From positions 2,666,001-2,730,000 of the forward strand of contig JAKSGN010000035.1 of NCBI GenBank assembly GCA_024180945.1: a stretch of DNA of 64,000 nucleotides. The letters are read 5' to 3'. This DNA is from Macrophomina tecta (taxonomy: Eukaryota > Ascomycota > Dothideomycetes > Botryosphaeriales > Botryosphaeriaceae). The notes below the pieces were generated by a model. The model was not told the DNA's origin and made no database searches. It saw nothing but the letters and a program-made list of their open reading frames with translations. Numbering within the stretch: position 1 is the first letter of the stretch; the number at the start of each line of letters is the position of its first letter. This document shows, piece after piece, positions 11,795 through 21,865 of the stretch. Made by a program: the position numbers and the translations under genes.

Positions 11795-13504
11795 TCAATG
11801 TGCCATGACTTTCCAGCCTTCCTTAAGGTAGGACCTCACAAAGAAAACTCCAGCCAAGACCACTGCCGCAGCAGCAAATGATATGCCCACGAGGTAGGCA
11901 GCATGCATCCCCTTTGCAATGAATTCCACGTCCCACACTGCAGGGACCAGCTCCGGCTTCGCCACATTCACCTCCACCAGGCCCGCAATGCCCAGCGTAA
12001 TACTCACGCTGTAATTGATGACCGTGGTCACTAGCGCAGCAGCCAAACCTTGATGCTCGCCCGGCATACTGTTGCTCAGGATGACCGTGCTGGCCGGGAA
12101 CGACATGTCCATACCGATCGGCATAATCAGGATGCCGAAGAAGGCTTGGCCCCAGTATGTCTGATGAATGGGCATGGTGCCGACGAGGGTTACACCCAGG
12201 AAGAAGCCTACCATGGCGCAGAGCATCACGAAGGAAACGGGTGTATGACTCAGCATGTAGCCAGTAACGCCCGATGCGACGACTGCAGCCACAATAACGG
12301 GCACAAACTCAGCGGACACGAGCAGCGGCGTGTGTTGGCGTACGAGGACCAGGAAGCGGAAGGTGTAGTAGACCCACACGCCAAAAGCGCCCCAACCGAG
12401 CGCCAGGCAAGACAGGATGAAGGACGTAGTGCTATTAAACGCACTTTTCGGGAGGAGGGGATTGGTGGCACGGAGCTCGACGAAGATGAAGCCGACGAAA
12501 ACTCCCACGCCTACGAGGAGGAGAAGGTACACATGTGGCTGGTCCCAGCCGTAGAGCGGTCCGTTGTTGAAAGCGACATTGATCAAGACGAGGGAGACAA
12601 CGCCGAAGATTGAGCCTGTCCAGTCGAAGCTTGGGCGCTGAGGCGGAAGGGCTGAGAGTGGTTTAGGGATGATGATGAGAGAGAAGATGGCTAAGCAGAA
12701 GGCGGCAATGGAGTAGGACCAGAAACCCCACGGCCACCATAGCAATTGGCCGAAAGCACTACCGGATATATTTCCAATGGTGGCACCTAGCGGAGCGCTC
12801 GCGCCAAAGATGCTGAAGATGATGTTCTTTCGAGGGCCAGGTGAGTACGACCGACCCAGTAAAGCGAGAGCATTGGGCATGAGGAAGGCCGATCCAACAC
12901 CTTGTTGAGCACGGCAGAAATCGAAGAAAATCTGAGATCGAGGATAGACGGCAAAGCCTGCCAGAGCGCTCCATAACCCCAGGTAAGCGTATCCGAAGAT
13001 GAAAATGCGTTTGTGACCCAAGATGTCTCCAGCTCGGCCGGCAATGAGGATAAAGGTGCCCACAGTCAAGGCATATGATGAGATGAACCAGCTCTGCTCT
13101 CCCGGGTTCCTGGTGCGAAGGTCCCTTGCAATGATGTCTATGGGCGCCAATGCAATGCCCACGGCGCATTGAATCATGAAATGTGCCATTGCAACAGTAG
13201 CAACGAATAAGATTTCATGACAGCGCGTCAACTTGATTCCTTGGTGTGGTGGAGGTGGAGTGGCCGGAGCTGCGTCAGGTTTCTCGTTTGCCCTGTCCTC
13301 CGTAGACCTGCTGTCAGGATGTGTAGGGCTGTATTTCTCTGTCATGCCCGGAGCCAAAGGCGTGTATGGCATTGAAGAGGTGCTTCCCGCAGTTGATGGA
13401 GTTTTTGAATCAAATCTGGTCTGCACCGCAACCACCGGGTTTCGCGGAGGCCTCACGGTATCGGAATCGCTCTCGCTGGGTCGTGATGACAGTGTGTGGT
13501 TCAT
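11795..13504 (-). CDS. MFS drug-efflux transporter, DHA2-like (14 TM)
   Basis: A single exon of 569 aa. The first 90 residues are a hydrophilic, Ser/Thr/Pro-rich cytosolic tail. They are followed by a run of hydrophobic helices typical of the drug:H+ antiporter-2 family (ATR1/AMF1-type). Visible landmarks are QSWFISSYALTVGTF in the first TM block, GRAGDILGHKR in the loop after TM2 (motif A, consensus GxLaDrxGrkr), and the antiporter-type GASAPLGATIGNISGSAFG in TM5. The late segment SNSMPGEHQGLAAALVTT corresponds to the conserved loop before the last helices. It probably exports small molecules or ions at the plasma membrane. The substrate is unknown and no biosynthetic cluster adjoins it. Confidence 0.88.
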   Translation of the reverse strand: MNHTLSSRPSESDSDTVRPPRNPVVAVQTRFDSKTPSTAGSTSSMPYTPLAPGMTEKYSPTHPDSRSTEDRANEKPDAAPATPPPPHQGIKLTRCHEILFVATVAMAHFMIQCAVGIALAPIDIIARDLRTRNPGEQSWFISSYALTVGTFILIAGRAGDILGHKRIFIFGYAYLGLWSALAGFAVYPRSQIFFDFCRAQQGVGSAFLMPNALALLGRSYSPGPRKNIIFSIFGASAPLGATIGNISGSAFGQLLWWPWGFWSYSIAAFCLAIFSLIIIPKPLSALPPQRPSFDWTGSIFGVVSLVLINVAFNNGPLYGWDQPHVYLLLLVGVGVFVGFIFVELRATNPLLPKSAFNSTTSFILSCLALGWGAFGVWVYYTFRFLVLVRQHTPLLVSAEFVPVIVAAVVASGVTGYMLSHTPVSFVMLCAMVGFFLGVTLVGTMPIHQTYWGQAFFGILIMPIGMDMSFPASTVILSNSMPGEHQGLAAALVTTVINYSVSITLGIAGLVEVNVAKPELVPAVWDVEFIAKGMHAAYLVGISFAAAAVVLAGVFFVRSYLKEGWKVMAH

Positions 13505-15666
13505 GATTCTGAAGGGCTGGGAAATGCCTGGTTAACTTTGAAAGGGAAGCTTGAGACGAAGAAGGAAAGAGAAACACTGTTGAGTAGGAAGTAAGACAAT
13601 TAAATCAGTCTGCTCGGTGCGCCGCAAACACCTTGTAACGCAGGGATGGAAACAAACCCTAACCAGGTAGTGGATATCTGGGACCACATCATAACTAGCC
13701 GCGCATTTTGAGGCAGGCACCGCATGGTTGTTGCACTTTCCAAGACAAACTCGGCTCCAGGGGCACAAGATTGTTCATTGGGCGCAACAAACCTAACTAT
13801 TCCCTCGCAGTCAATTCCGACGGAGTGTAGAGGGGAGCCGGGAGCCAGTAGAAGTAGCGTCGTATTGATGCAAAGTTCCCGCCAGATCGCCCCAATGACG
13901 GCCACTGGAGAATAGCAGGTTTGAGTGCTGACTAGCCTCTGATTCCGCTGGTTGGAAATCAATCGCACGCGGCTCCGGCACGGCTTACGGTGGAGCTGCA
14001 CGGGAGGCCGAAGGAGGAACTTGGCAGATCCGCATGCAGCAGCACGGCTTGATAGAAGGACGAAGCCTTAAATAAGCATCCCAGCTCTGCACTTCTTCAC
14101 AGGCACTGTTCGATCCGACAAGAAAGCAGTCTTAGATTCAGTCGGAGGTGATGGACCGATCTGGAATGCATTTCGAGCAGCCGTGGAGGGGGAACTGGCT
14201 GTATGGCGTCCGTACCAGGCAAAGACGGGCGGGCTGTGTAACGTTTCGGCGGCGTGACGCACTCTTGTGCGGGCCCTCGTGTCCGGAACATCTGCATCGG
14301 ACATCAGGGTCCGGGGTTACCGGTATGGATGCTGCCTTGGGACAGCTGTCGGCTGGTACGGTGGCGCCCTCGCATGTCCGCGGTGGGATGATGTTGAGGT
14401 TCAGCCGGGCTGCGCCAGGCGCCATCGCGCCTTGTAGCTGGCGTAAGCGAACCAACGGGCGGCAGCGCTGCAGCTGGCAAGGTTCCCAGCAGCGTTGACT
14501 GGACGAATCCTGCGGTGAGACATGCCTAATCTTAGGCTTAACCCGCACCAGGCCCCCATTACGGGTTGCTGCTACGGTCGGCGTTGTATTTGAAAGAAAC
14601 CCAGCGACCACGAGGGGAAAGAAAAAGTCGCCCACGCAGCTTAGTAAGTGTCTCGGGCCGGGTTAGGCATGAAACTGCCTGGAAGTCCGGGTCAGTTTGC
14701 CCTCGCGTCTGCGTGGCAAGTCTGCGTTCAAGCTACGCCGTCATTCAGGGCACCTCTCAGAGCCCCATTTGCGGAATGAGATCCGCGTGGGGTTAAGCTA
14801 TCGTAAGCTTTCCGCTCCAGAGTTGCTTCATCCGGCCGCTCTAGCGACAGCGAATCAGCCTGTCGATCTCGCTGGAAATAGCACTGCTACAACACAACCC
14901 TTGCCGCGATTGGAAAGACGCTGTTCCATTTTTGTCACCCTTTACTTTTTCGGCCACCATCCGTGATTTCTAACAATGGACCGGCCTCTTCTTATAGATT
15001 GCGAGTGATGACAGTGGGCTGAGATTATCGCCGTTTTCCCGTGCAATTCGACGCTAGACAAGGCCTCGGCGCCGGCATGTCATGCCAAAGGATCGATGCG
15101 GCCAGCCGTCAATACGCAGCTCTATGCACAGCTGATGCAGGATTCTGCAACGGTTTTCGAGGCGCCTTCAACATACTGGCACACGTAGCGGCCCGCTCCT
15201 CCCCCATGCTTCATCTTTCTGCGCCGTCTGTCAGGACAGTGGTCCACATTGAACGAGCCAGTTAACTCCGATGAGCCACCTGCATTGCCTGTAAATGGTA
15301 GTTGTCCGTAGTAAACAGACGGAGCTGCAAAGCAGTTGGCATCATGCAATCCACGCGTCCCTCTTTTCTTTTTCTATCCAACAGTACGGACGAAAGCCCA
15401 AGACTTGGCCAGTCCAAAATGTAGTGAAAGGTTAGCCAGTCCTACATTATACCAGGTCATTAGGCCAAGGAAACTCAGTGCATCGTGAGCGGCACCATCG
15501 TGCGTCCGGAGCGAATGGAAGGAAGCACCATTGTGAAACATCGAAGTTGAACGTAGGTGGAGCATATGTCCCAAAGTGATACTGCAGCAGTCGGGAGCAG
15601 TCAGAACGTATGCTCCCATAGCCTGACGGGGGCACATGTTGCTCTATCTCAATTTCCCAGAGGCTT
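13505..15666. other. Intergenic, no supported gene
   Basis: Several frames of 60-165 codons on both strands overlap each other and lack family motifs, splice continuity or codon bias. The stretch separates two minus-strand genes, so it should include the DHA2 promoter near 13.5-14 kb. Confidence 0.4.
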
Positions 15667-16681
15667 TCAGTTCTCAGGCTGATTCGGCGTCTGGCTCTGC
15701 TGCCGAAGCTTTTCGATACCTTCGTCCACAAGCGCGATTTCAACATCGACTTTGAGGAGTTTCTCCCGGAGCATATGCTCATACTCCTCTTCCGAGAGCA
15801 CCTTGACCGGGCTAAACCGGGAATCGGCGAGCTTTCGGAGCCAGTTCTTGCCGTCGGCCTGTTTGTCAACGGTAGCGTCATTGGACCGAGCGACGTGCCT
15901 AGAATCCAAGAAATCGTAAATATGTTGGCCTGCGAAGCCAAAGAGCGAAAACATGATGGCGCCGGGGATAATGTGCGATCGACTTCCTGTCCAGGTGTTA
16001 GCACGGAGACTGCATGCCTGGGCAAGCCACAGCAGTGATTACTGACGTGTCACGGCAGCCACGATTCCGCCAGAGAAGCCCCCAGCAATGGTGCTGGCCT
16101 TGACCTTCTCGTACTGCGAGAACGAGTCGGCCTTGTTGAGATGAGGGCGAGACCCGCGTTTTACGTCGAGCCAAGCCTGGAGGCCTCGGCGATGTAAAAT
16201 GGCGCTTCGGGTGGCTACTGATATTTAGCAAAGGGAGCGCGATCTCACTCATGCGGGACCAGTATTACCCCAGTATACAGAGCCTGCGGTGAACCATTGC
16301 ACCCCTGCAAACATCGCAAACAGAGCCGGAGATCCGGAAAAGACAATGCCTTGGGCGCCACCCAGCAGGAGGCCTCCGCTACCTAAATAAGATTGTCAGC
16401 AATTGGACATGGCAACATCTTGCGAGGCAGAAGAAAAGGTGGATGCCGTCGTTTAGCTCGGCATTGTTGCCTGGGAGGGGCGGGCGGCATAGGATGGAGA
16501 GCAATAAAGAGTCCGGAAGGATGGGCATTCATTGGCACGTGAAAGACGGGTACGCTTGGATGCCGGGCGTGAGGCACTGACATTGTGCTTACTTACCGGC
16601 CAAAGCGCCGACCTCCAGAGCGGAGGCCAGAAGAGCAGAAGGGGCAGCAACGTGCTCAGAGCTGGGATTGGCGGGCGGCAT
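15667..16681 (-). CDS. Tim17/Tim22/Tim23-family mitochondrial membrane protein
   Basis: Four exons: 16681-16597, 16382-16269, 16217-16047 and 15986-15667, giving 229 aa. The introns are 214, 51, 60 nt, all phase 1, and the frame closes exactly at each junction. Gly-rich membrane segments are visible: GALAGSGGLLLGGAQG (about 26-41) and IAGGFSGGIVAAVTR-SRSHIIPGA (about 116-140). The second matches the Tim17-family signature, a glycine-rich helix then basic residues and IPGA. A soluble, charged, helical tail (about 155-229, rich in Glu/Lys) follows. Family members sit in the mitochondrial inner membrane as import-channel subunits or as complex I assembly-type relatives. This one does not look like canonical Tim17, 22 or 23, so the precise role is open. 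It shares a 344-bp divergent promoter with eIF4B. Confidence 0.78.
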
Positions 16682-17025
16682 GTTGTGGTGGTCGGGCATA
16701 ACCGTGAGCAGAAAAAGGCCCTGGGGAGCGCCGCGTCGCGCTCTAGTTTGACTTTTTGCAGGTCGCGGCGGAGGGAGCGCGGGCGGGCAGACGGGCCCAC
16801 GTGATAAATCAAACCCATCCAGGTCTTGGCGAAGCGGCGGCCCGAGTGGATTTTGTTCCTCAACTTCAGCCTGTAGTTCACGACGCACAATCGCGCGCTC
16901 CCACCGCACCACCGATTGACACTATTCCAACTCCGCAGACTCTTTCCCTGAGTCCCTCCGCATCTCTCGCTCTCATTCAGCCAGCGCGCTCCCGCTTCGC
17001 CGCGCGTTGACTGACTCCCGCAATC
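16682..17025. promoter_or_regulatory. Bidirectional promoter region, Tim17-like gene and eIF4B
   Basis: 344 bp between the two divergent ATGs (16681 minus, 17026 plus). It is GC-rich, with pyrimidine-rich tracts near the eIF4B start and no clear TATA box, as expected for housekeeping genes. Confidence 0.5.
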
Positions 17026-18984
17026 ATGGGTTCGTCCGCCTTCTGTGCCGAGTTCGCCCGGCGAGGCCACAGGCCTCGCGCGCGCTGCCAGATCTCGCGC
17101 ACGCCCTCCAGCGAGCCGGCATGCTAACGCTATGTGCAGCTCCGAAAAAGCAGGCCCAGAAGATGTCCCTTGGGGACTTCTTGGGCGACCAGTGTATGCC
17201 CCCCACCGCGCGCTACCCGCGTTGATGCGCTCTATCCACCTGAGTTGAGCTAACTCTGCTGCAGCGCTGGGCTCTTGGGCCGATGAGATGGAGGATCTCC
17301 CCGTTTCCAGTAAGCTTGCTGCCCAGTGATGTAACCAAGGAAAAATGTACTGACTGCTGGGCAGGTGGTTCGTCTTCCTTGCACATCTTCCGACTTAACC
17401 ACCGACCCCGCAACCGCCCCTCTGACATCATATGAACAGGTCCCAGCGCTGGCTATGGAAGCAGCAGATCCGCATTTGGCCCCTCTGGCGGTGGCTTCGG
17501 CGGCTTCGGTAAGGCAACCCCCCCTCTCGCATGCCGAAGGGGCGCGCTCATTCATCTCAACAGATCGTGGCGCCGACCGCGGCGGCTATGCCGTTCGCGA
17601 GGAGCTCCCGCTCCCCACTAGGCCTCCCTACACCGCCCATTTGGGCAATCTCTCCTTTGATGCAACTGAGGGCGACATCCAAGATTTCTTCATGGAATGC
17701 GAGGTTACGAATGTGCGCATTGTCGAGGACAAGCTTGACCACAAGCCAAAGGGATTTGGATATGTCGAGTTCGGCTCTGTGGATGGCCTTAAGAAGGCCC
17801 TGGCGCTTAGCGGTACCCAGTTTCAGGGCAGGAACATTCGCGTAAGCGTTGCTGAGCCGCGTAAGTCACCCCACTCACATTTGTGCACAAAGAAACCAGT
17901 TAACTGACGAAGCCGGGAATCCATAGCCAAGGAGCGTGCCGACACACGCGTCTTCGATGATTGGACCCGTAAGGGTCCCCTTCCCCCGCTTGCCGGCGAG
18001 CGCCCTCGTGGAGGTGGCTACACTAGAAACTTCGACTCTGGAGCATCCGATGCTGGTAGTGATCGCGGTAGTCGCCGCGGCGGCTTTGAGAGCGACGGAC
18101 GTGTGAGGGACTTTGGCAACTGGGAGCGGAAGGGCCCCTTGTCACCCGTCAATCCTCCTCCTCGCGAGACGCGTGAGCCTCATGATCGCAAAGCCTCCCC
18201 GTCCTGGGGTGAGGGTCGTTCCGGGTCTGAGACCTCTAGGCCGCCGCGTCGCGACTTCTCTGAGGGTCGCCCTGTCCAGGAAAGGCAGCCTACGGCGCCT
18301 GAGCTAGACAACTCGTGGCGTGACAGGATGCGCCCTGCTGAAACGGCCAAGTCTCCCGTCGCCACTCCCGATGCCAGCACGCCCTCGTCTCCCGTGGCCA
18401 AGCCCACCGCTCCTGCTGGACGCCCTCGCCTGAACCTCCAGAAACGTACTGTTTCCGAAACGCCTGCAGCACCTAGCCCAGCCGTTGCTTCCGATGCCAA
18501 AGCCAGTCCATTCGGCGCCGCGCGGCCTATTGATACTGCCGCCAAGGAACGGGAGATCGAAGAGAAGCGGCAACTTGCGCTTCGCCAGAAGAAGGAGGCT
18601 GATGAGAAGGCTCGCGAAGAGAAAAAAGCCAAGGAGGCGTCCGCAAAGGCAGAGAAGGCGGCCTCGAAGGGTGAGGAGAAGGAAAATGGTGCCGGCTCGC
18701 CCACGGCCAATAAGAATTTCGAGATACTGAGGCGCATGGAAGAGACCGGCGAGGATGCTGATGAAGGCGACGCCAACGGAACGATTGTGGAAGACAAGGC
18801 AGTCAAGCCCAAAGAAGTGACTCGCGACCCTAAGCCTGCTGAGCAATCTTGGCGGCGCAAGGAGTCCGCTCCTGCCGCAGAGCCGGGCTCGACCACGCAA
18901 AACCTGGAGGACGACGGCTGGAGTACGGTTCCGTCTAAGGCCAAGAACAACCGCCGGGGTGGCTCCAGGGCCGTTGCCTCGTGA
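17026..18984 (+). CDS. TIF3: Translation initiation factor eIF4B (RRM protein)
   Basis: Six exons: 17026-17029, 17140-17193, 17265-17309, 17440-17508, 17564-17860 and 17927-18984, giving 508 aa. The first exon is only ATGG, and splicing yields MAPKKQAQKMSLGDFLGDQ, the hallmark fungal eIF4B N-terminus, followed by GSWADEMEDLP. Residues 81-157 are an RRM with RNP2 (HLGNLS) and RNP1 (KGFGYVEF). Next come Arg/Gly/Asp-rich segments with repeated DNWERKGPL-like units (RVFDDWTRKGPLPPL, FGNWERKGPLSPV), then a long Glu/Lys/Arg/Ala coiled-coil-like region (about 355-405) and a C-terminal DDGWSTV element. The protein stimulates eIF4A helicase and mRNA loading on the 40S subunit in the cytosol. Intron 3 has two competing acceptors (see findings). 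The first donor, gttcgt, is off-consensus. Confidence 0.9.
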
Positions 18985-20233
18985 AGGATGTCCAGTCTTT
19001 CTTACGCCACGCCTTGACGCCCCGACATACCCCATTTGCCGATGCATCGAGGAGTCTCCACGGTGGATGAACGATGCTTTATGGTGTGCCCTGATTTGCG
19101 ATGGTTTTTCTTCGAGCTGCGGTATTCATTGTCAGGCGTATCGGGGGCATGTCTGCTATTTCGCAAAAATGCAACTGTAGCCTATTGACTGCTCTCGGCA
19201 TACTGGTGAATCGAGACATGTCTCTGGGACGTGAACTTCGACACCTCTACGGTTTCTCTCTAGGAACGAAAAAGAAGGGTGGAGGTGGCATGTGGTCTGG
19301 TCTGGTCTGGTCTAGTCTCCCTTCTCTCCTTCACTCCACTCTTCCGCCTCCGCTCACACTAGACTTTTGATGCATGCAGCCCCGATCTTTTCCTTTGCGC
19401 ACATACCACGATCTCCTTCTTGCCCGCTTCCTTTGTTGCTCTTCGGACCCTAAAAGTTTTGCTTAGCTGAATGGGAGGCTTCTGGAACGACATGATGGTC
19501 CGACATGACGGCGTTGGACACTCGACGATTTCAGATGCCAGAGAGGCGTGGCGGGGTGGTACGACCTTTCGATAGATGAAATGCCCAAAGCGTGTAATAC
19601 AGGATTCGTCCGAGGGGACGTCAGTGCAAGTGATTGCTGTGCCCAGAGCCGGCCCGCTCAAGGTGTTCAGAGGCATGCAGATGCTGCACAACAACGCGGT
19701 TGAGGCGCAAGGTTGGGATTAGGTAGCGCATGGAGCAGAATGGTGCTCGGGACAGGCGGTTGTGGCATGGCTGCAGGCCGCCTGCTGGCCAGGGCCGCGC
19801 GGCCACGGCGGCAGCGACGGGAGCGAGCCACGGGTGAAGGCCGAGTGGCAGCGTGCGACGGCGGCGAAGCAGCCGCGACAGCTGCAGAGGCCCCGCGGGC
19901 TCCCAGCAAGGGCGGCGCAAATCCAGGGACCACTTTCGCGGCGCGCATCTTGTTAGGCTTAAGCGTGGTTGACTCGTAGGGCTGCAGAGCCCGGCCCGAG
20001 TTGGGGCAAGCGGGTCTTTTTGCGCTCCCCTGGTGGCGATCGCACGAGACCAGACGCGCATAATCTCTTAGCCACCAACCTTCTTTCATGTTTTCCTACA
20101 ACATCCTCCCTCCGCAGCCTAACGCGTGCCTCCGCCTGACGTATGATACCCGCTCGTTGCTCCGCCCCCGTTCCTCTCTCCGCCCACGCCTAGCTGCACA
20201 CATTCTTTTGCCCGCACCATCCTCGCTGCCGCC
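18985..20233. other. Intergenic between eIF4B and DOT1
   Basis: The eIF4B 3' flank followed by the DOT1 promoter. A short CTGGT-type repeat (tggtc units) occurs at about 19294-19316. No gene seen. Confidence 0.45.
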
Positions 20234-21865
20234 ATGAATATCGACTTCAAAAAGAAGCCCGTCATCCGCACCCAGACCGTGCTCGTCCGCCGCTCGAATA
20301 CGCCCGCGCAATCGCCCTCGCCCCAAGCAACGCCGCGCCCACGCCCGAAGCTGCCCACCCCCGTCAGCAGAGCCCCGGCCAGCAGTAGCCGTCTGAACGG
20401 CGCAGCCGTCTCGTCCCATGTCGCGGCTGCCGGCAGCAGGAGGCACGTCTCCGCGCCTGCCGTGCCGACTGCCAAACGCACCCTGATCAAACGCAAGGCC
20501 CCGACGCCCGCCACCCCGCTGTCGTCTGACTCTGAGGGCAGCGACGCCGACGACTCTCTGGACCGCGAGCTCACCCCGCGCAAGCGCATACGTGCCAGCC
20601 ACTCGCTCGAGCCCGACCTCCAGCGCAAGCTACGCGCCGCCCCGCTCAAGCCCGCCGACGGCAGCAACGCCCCTGTTAGGCTGAAGATTCTTCATGGCGC
20701 AGACCTTGTCAAGAGCGACCACTGGAAAGACGATAGCGTCCAAGGCTACCACGCGACTAAGGATTTCAAGCCCGCCTTCGAGGGCCCCGATGAAATACCC
20801 GTCGTGGGCCTGCAATACCCCAGCAGGTCTCAGCCCGAAAGGTATGTGATGTTGGGCGGACGGCCCCACTACACGCCGCTGACTCCGTGCCGCAGGTTCT
20901 CGCTCGTTTACCCCCGCGAAAGCGACGGCTACAAGCCTCTCGAAGACATCATCCAAAGCGTCGAGACCATTTGCAAGCACTACTTCCCGGACGAAGCCGA
21001 GACACTGATAGATGAAGGCACAGGCTACCCGCGCCGTCTCAAGCGCGCGGTACAACAACAGTCCATCTCTGCTTTCAAGGACGTATTGGCAGAGTTCAAC
21101 AAGATGGTCAGCGGCGCCGTAGCGTCAGGCAAAACTGACAGGGCTCTCGATGAGCTGCAGTCAATGCCCCTGTCGCTCACCGAGTACATACTCTCGCAGA
21201 CATACGCTCGCACCGTTTCGCCCCGTGTCAACTCGCTCCGTCGCTACGAGGCCGGCTCGAACAATGTTTACGGCGAACTACTACCCCGGTTCGTGCATCG
21301 GATTTTCCAGGAGACGAAGCTGAAGAGCGACCAGATATTTGTGGACCTGGGCTCAGGCGTTGGGAATGTTGTTTTGCAGGCTGCGCTAGAGGTCGGTTGC
21401 GAAAGCTGGGGAATCGAGAGCATGCCAAACCCCTCGTACTGCGCGAGCCTACAAAAGAGAGAGATCATGCCGCGCGCCCGCCTGTGGAACATTTCGCTCG
21501 GCAAAATCAATCTTCTCGCCGACGATTTCCTCGAGAATCAGGAGGTTGGCCGCGTACTGAACCGTGCGGATGTCATCGTCGTCAACAACAAAGCTTTCTC
21601 GCCGCAGCTGAACGGCGCGCTACTGGATAAATTCCTAGATTTAAAGGAGGGTGCCAAGATCGTCAGCCTGAAGCCATTCGTTGATCCGGACCACGAGATC
21701 AAGAGCCATAACGTCAACGACCGGGTCAATCTGTTCAGCTGCACGGAGAAGGAATATTTCAGCGGGTCAGTGAGCTGGACGGATGAGGGAGGCAAATACT
21801 ATATCCAGGTCAAGGACCGCAGCAGGCTGGATAAGTTTCTGGAAGGATCGCGCAGGAGAAGATAA
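20234..21865 (+). CDS. DOT1: Histone-lysine N-methyltransferase, H3 Lys-79 specific
   Basis: Methylates Lys-79 on the nucleosome face of histone H3 using SAM, in the nucleus; involved in silencing and DNA-damage signalling in fungi. Exons are 20234-20841 and 20896-21865, giving 525 aa. The 54-nt intron (gtatgt...ccgcag, branch CTGAC) is stop-free and 3n long. Removing it gives QPERFSLVYPRESDGYKPLEDI, which matches the DOT1 family across the junction, whereas the unspliced reading inserts 18 unrelated residues. The N-terminal 200 residues are basic and disordered (KRTLIKRKAP, PRKRIRAS), as expected for nucleosome binding. The catalytic DOT1 fold includes YGELLPRFV, SAM motif I DLGSGVGN (353-360) and the VVNN-K-AF segment around Asn433-434. 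Length and order match ascomycete DOT1. Confidence 0.93.
   Translation: MNIDFKKKPVIRTQTVLVRRSNTPAQSPSPQATPRPRPKLPTPVSRAPASSSRLNGAAVSSHVAAAGSRRHVSAPAVPTAKRTLIKRKAPTPATPLSSDSEGSDADDSLDRELTPRKRIRASHSLEPDLQRKLRAAPLKPADGSNAPVRLKILHGADLVKSDHWKDDSVQGYHATKDFKPAFEGPDEIPVVGLQYPSRSQPERYVMLGGRPHYTPLTPCRRFSLVYPRESDGYKPLEDIIQSVETICKHYFPDEAETLIDEGTGYPRRLKRAVQQQSISAFKDVLAEFNKMVSGAVASGKTDRALDELQSMPLSLTEYILSQTYARTVSPRVNSLRRYEAGSNNVYGELLPRFVHRIFQETKLKSDQIFVDLGSGVGNVVLQAALEVGCESWGIESMPNPSYCASLQKREIMPRARLWNISLGKINLLADDFLENQEVGRVLNRADVIVVNNKAFSPQLNGALLDKFLDLKEGAKIVSLKPFVDPDHEIKSHNVNDRVNLFSCTEKEYFSGSVSWTDEGGKYYIQVKDRSRLDKFLEGSRRRR

Noticed and set aside
14138..14635. 165-codon minus-strand frame
   Set aside because: No family resemblance, unusual composition, and equally open frames on the other strand.
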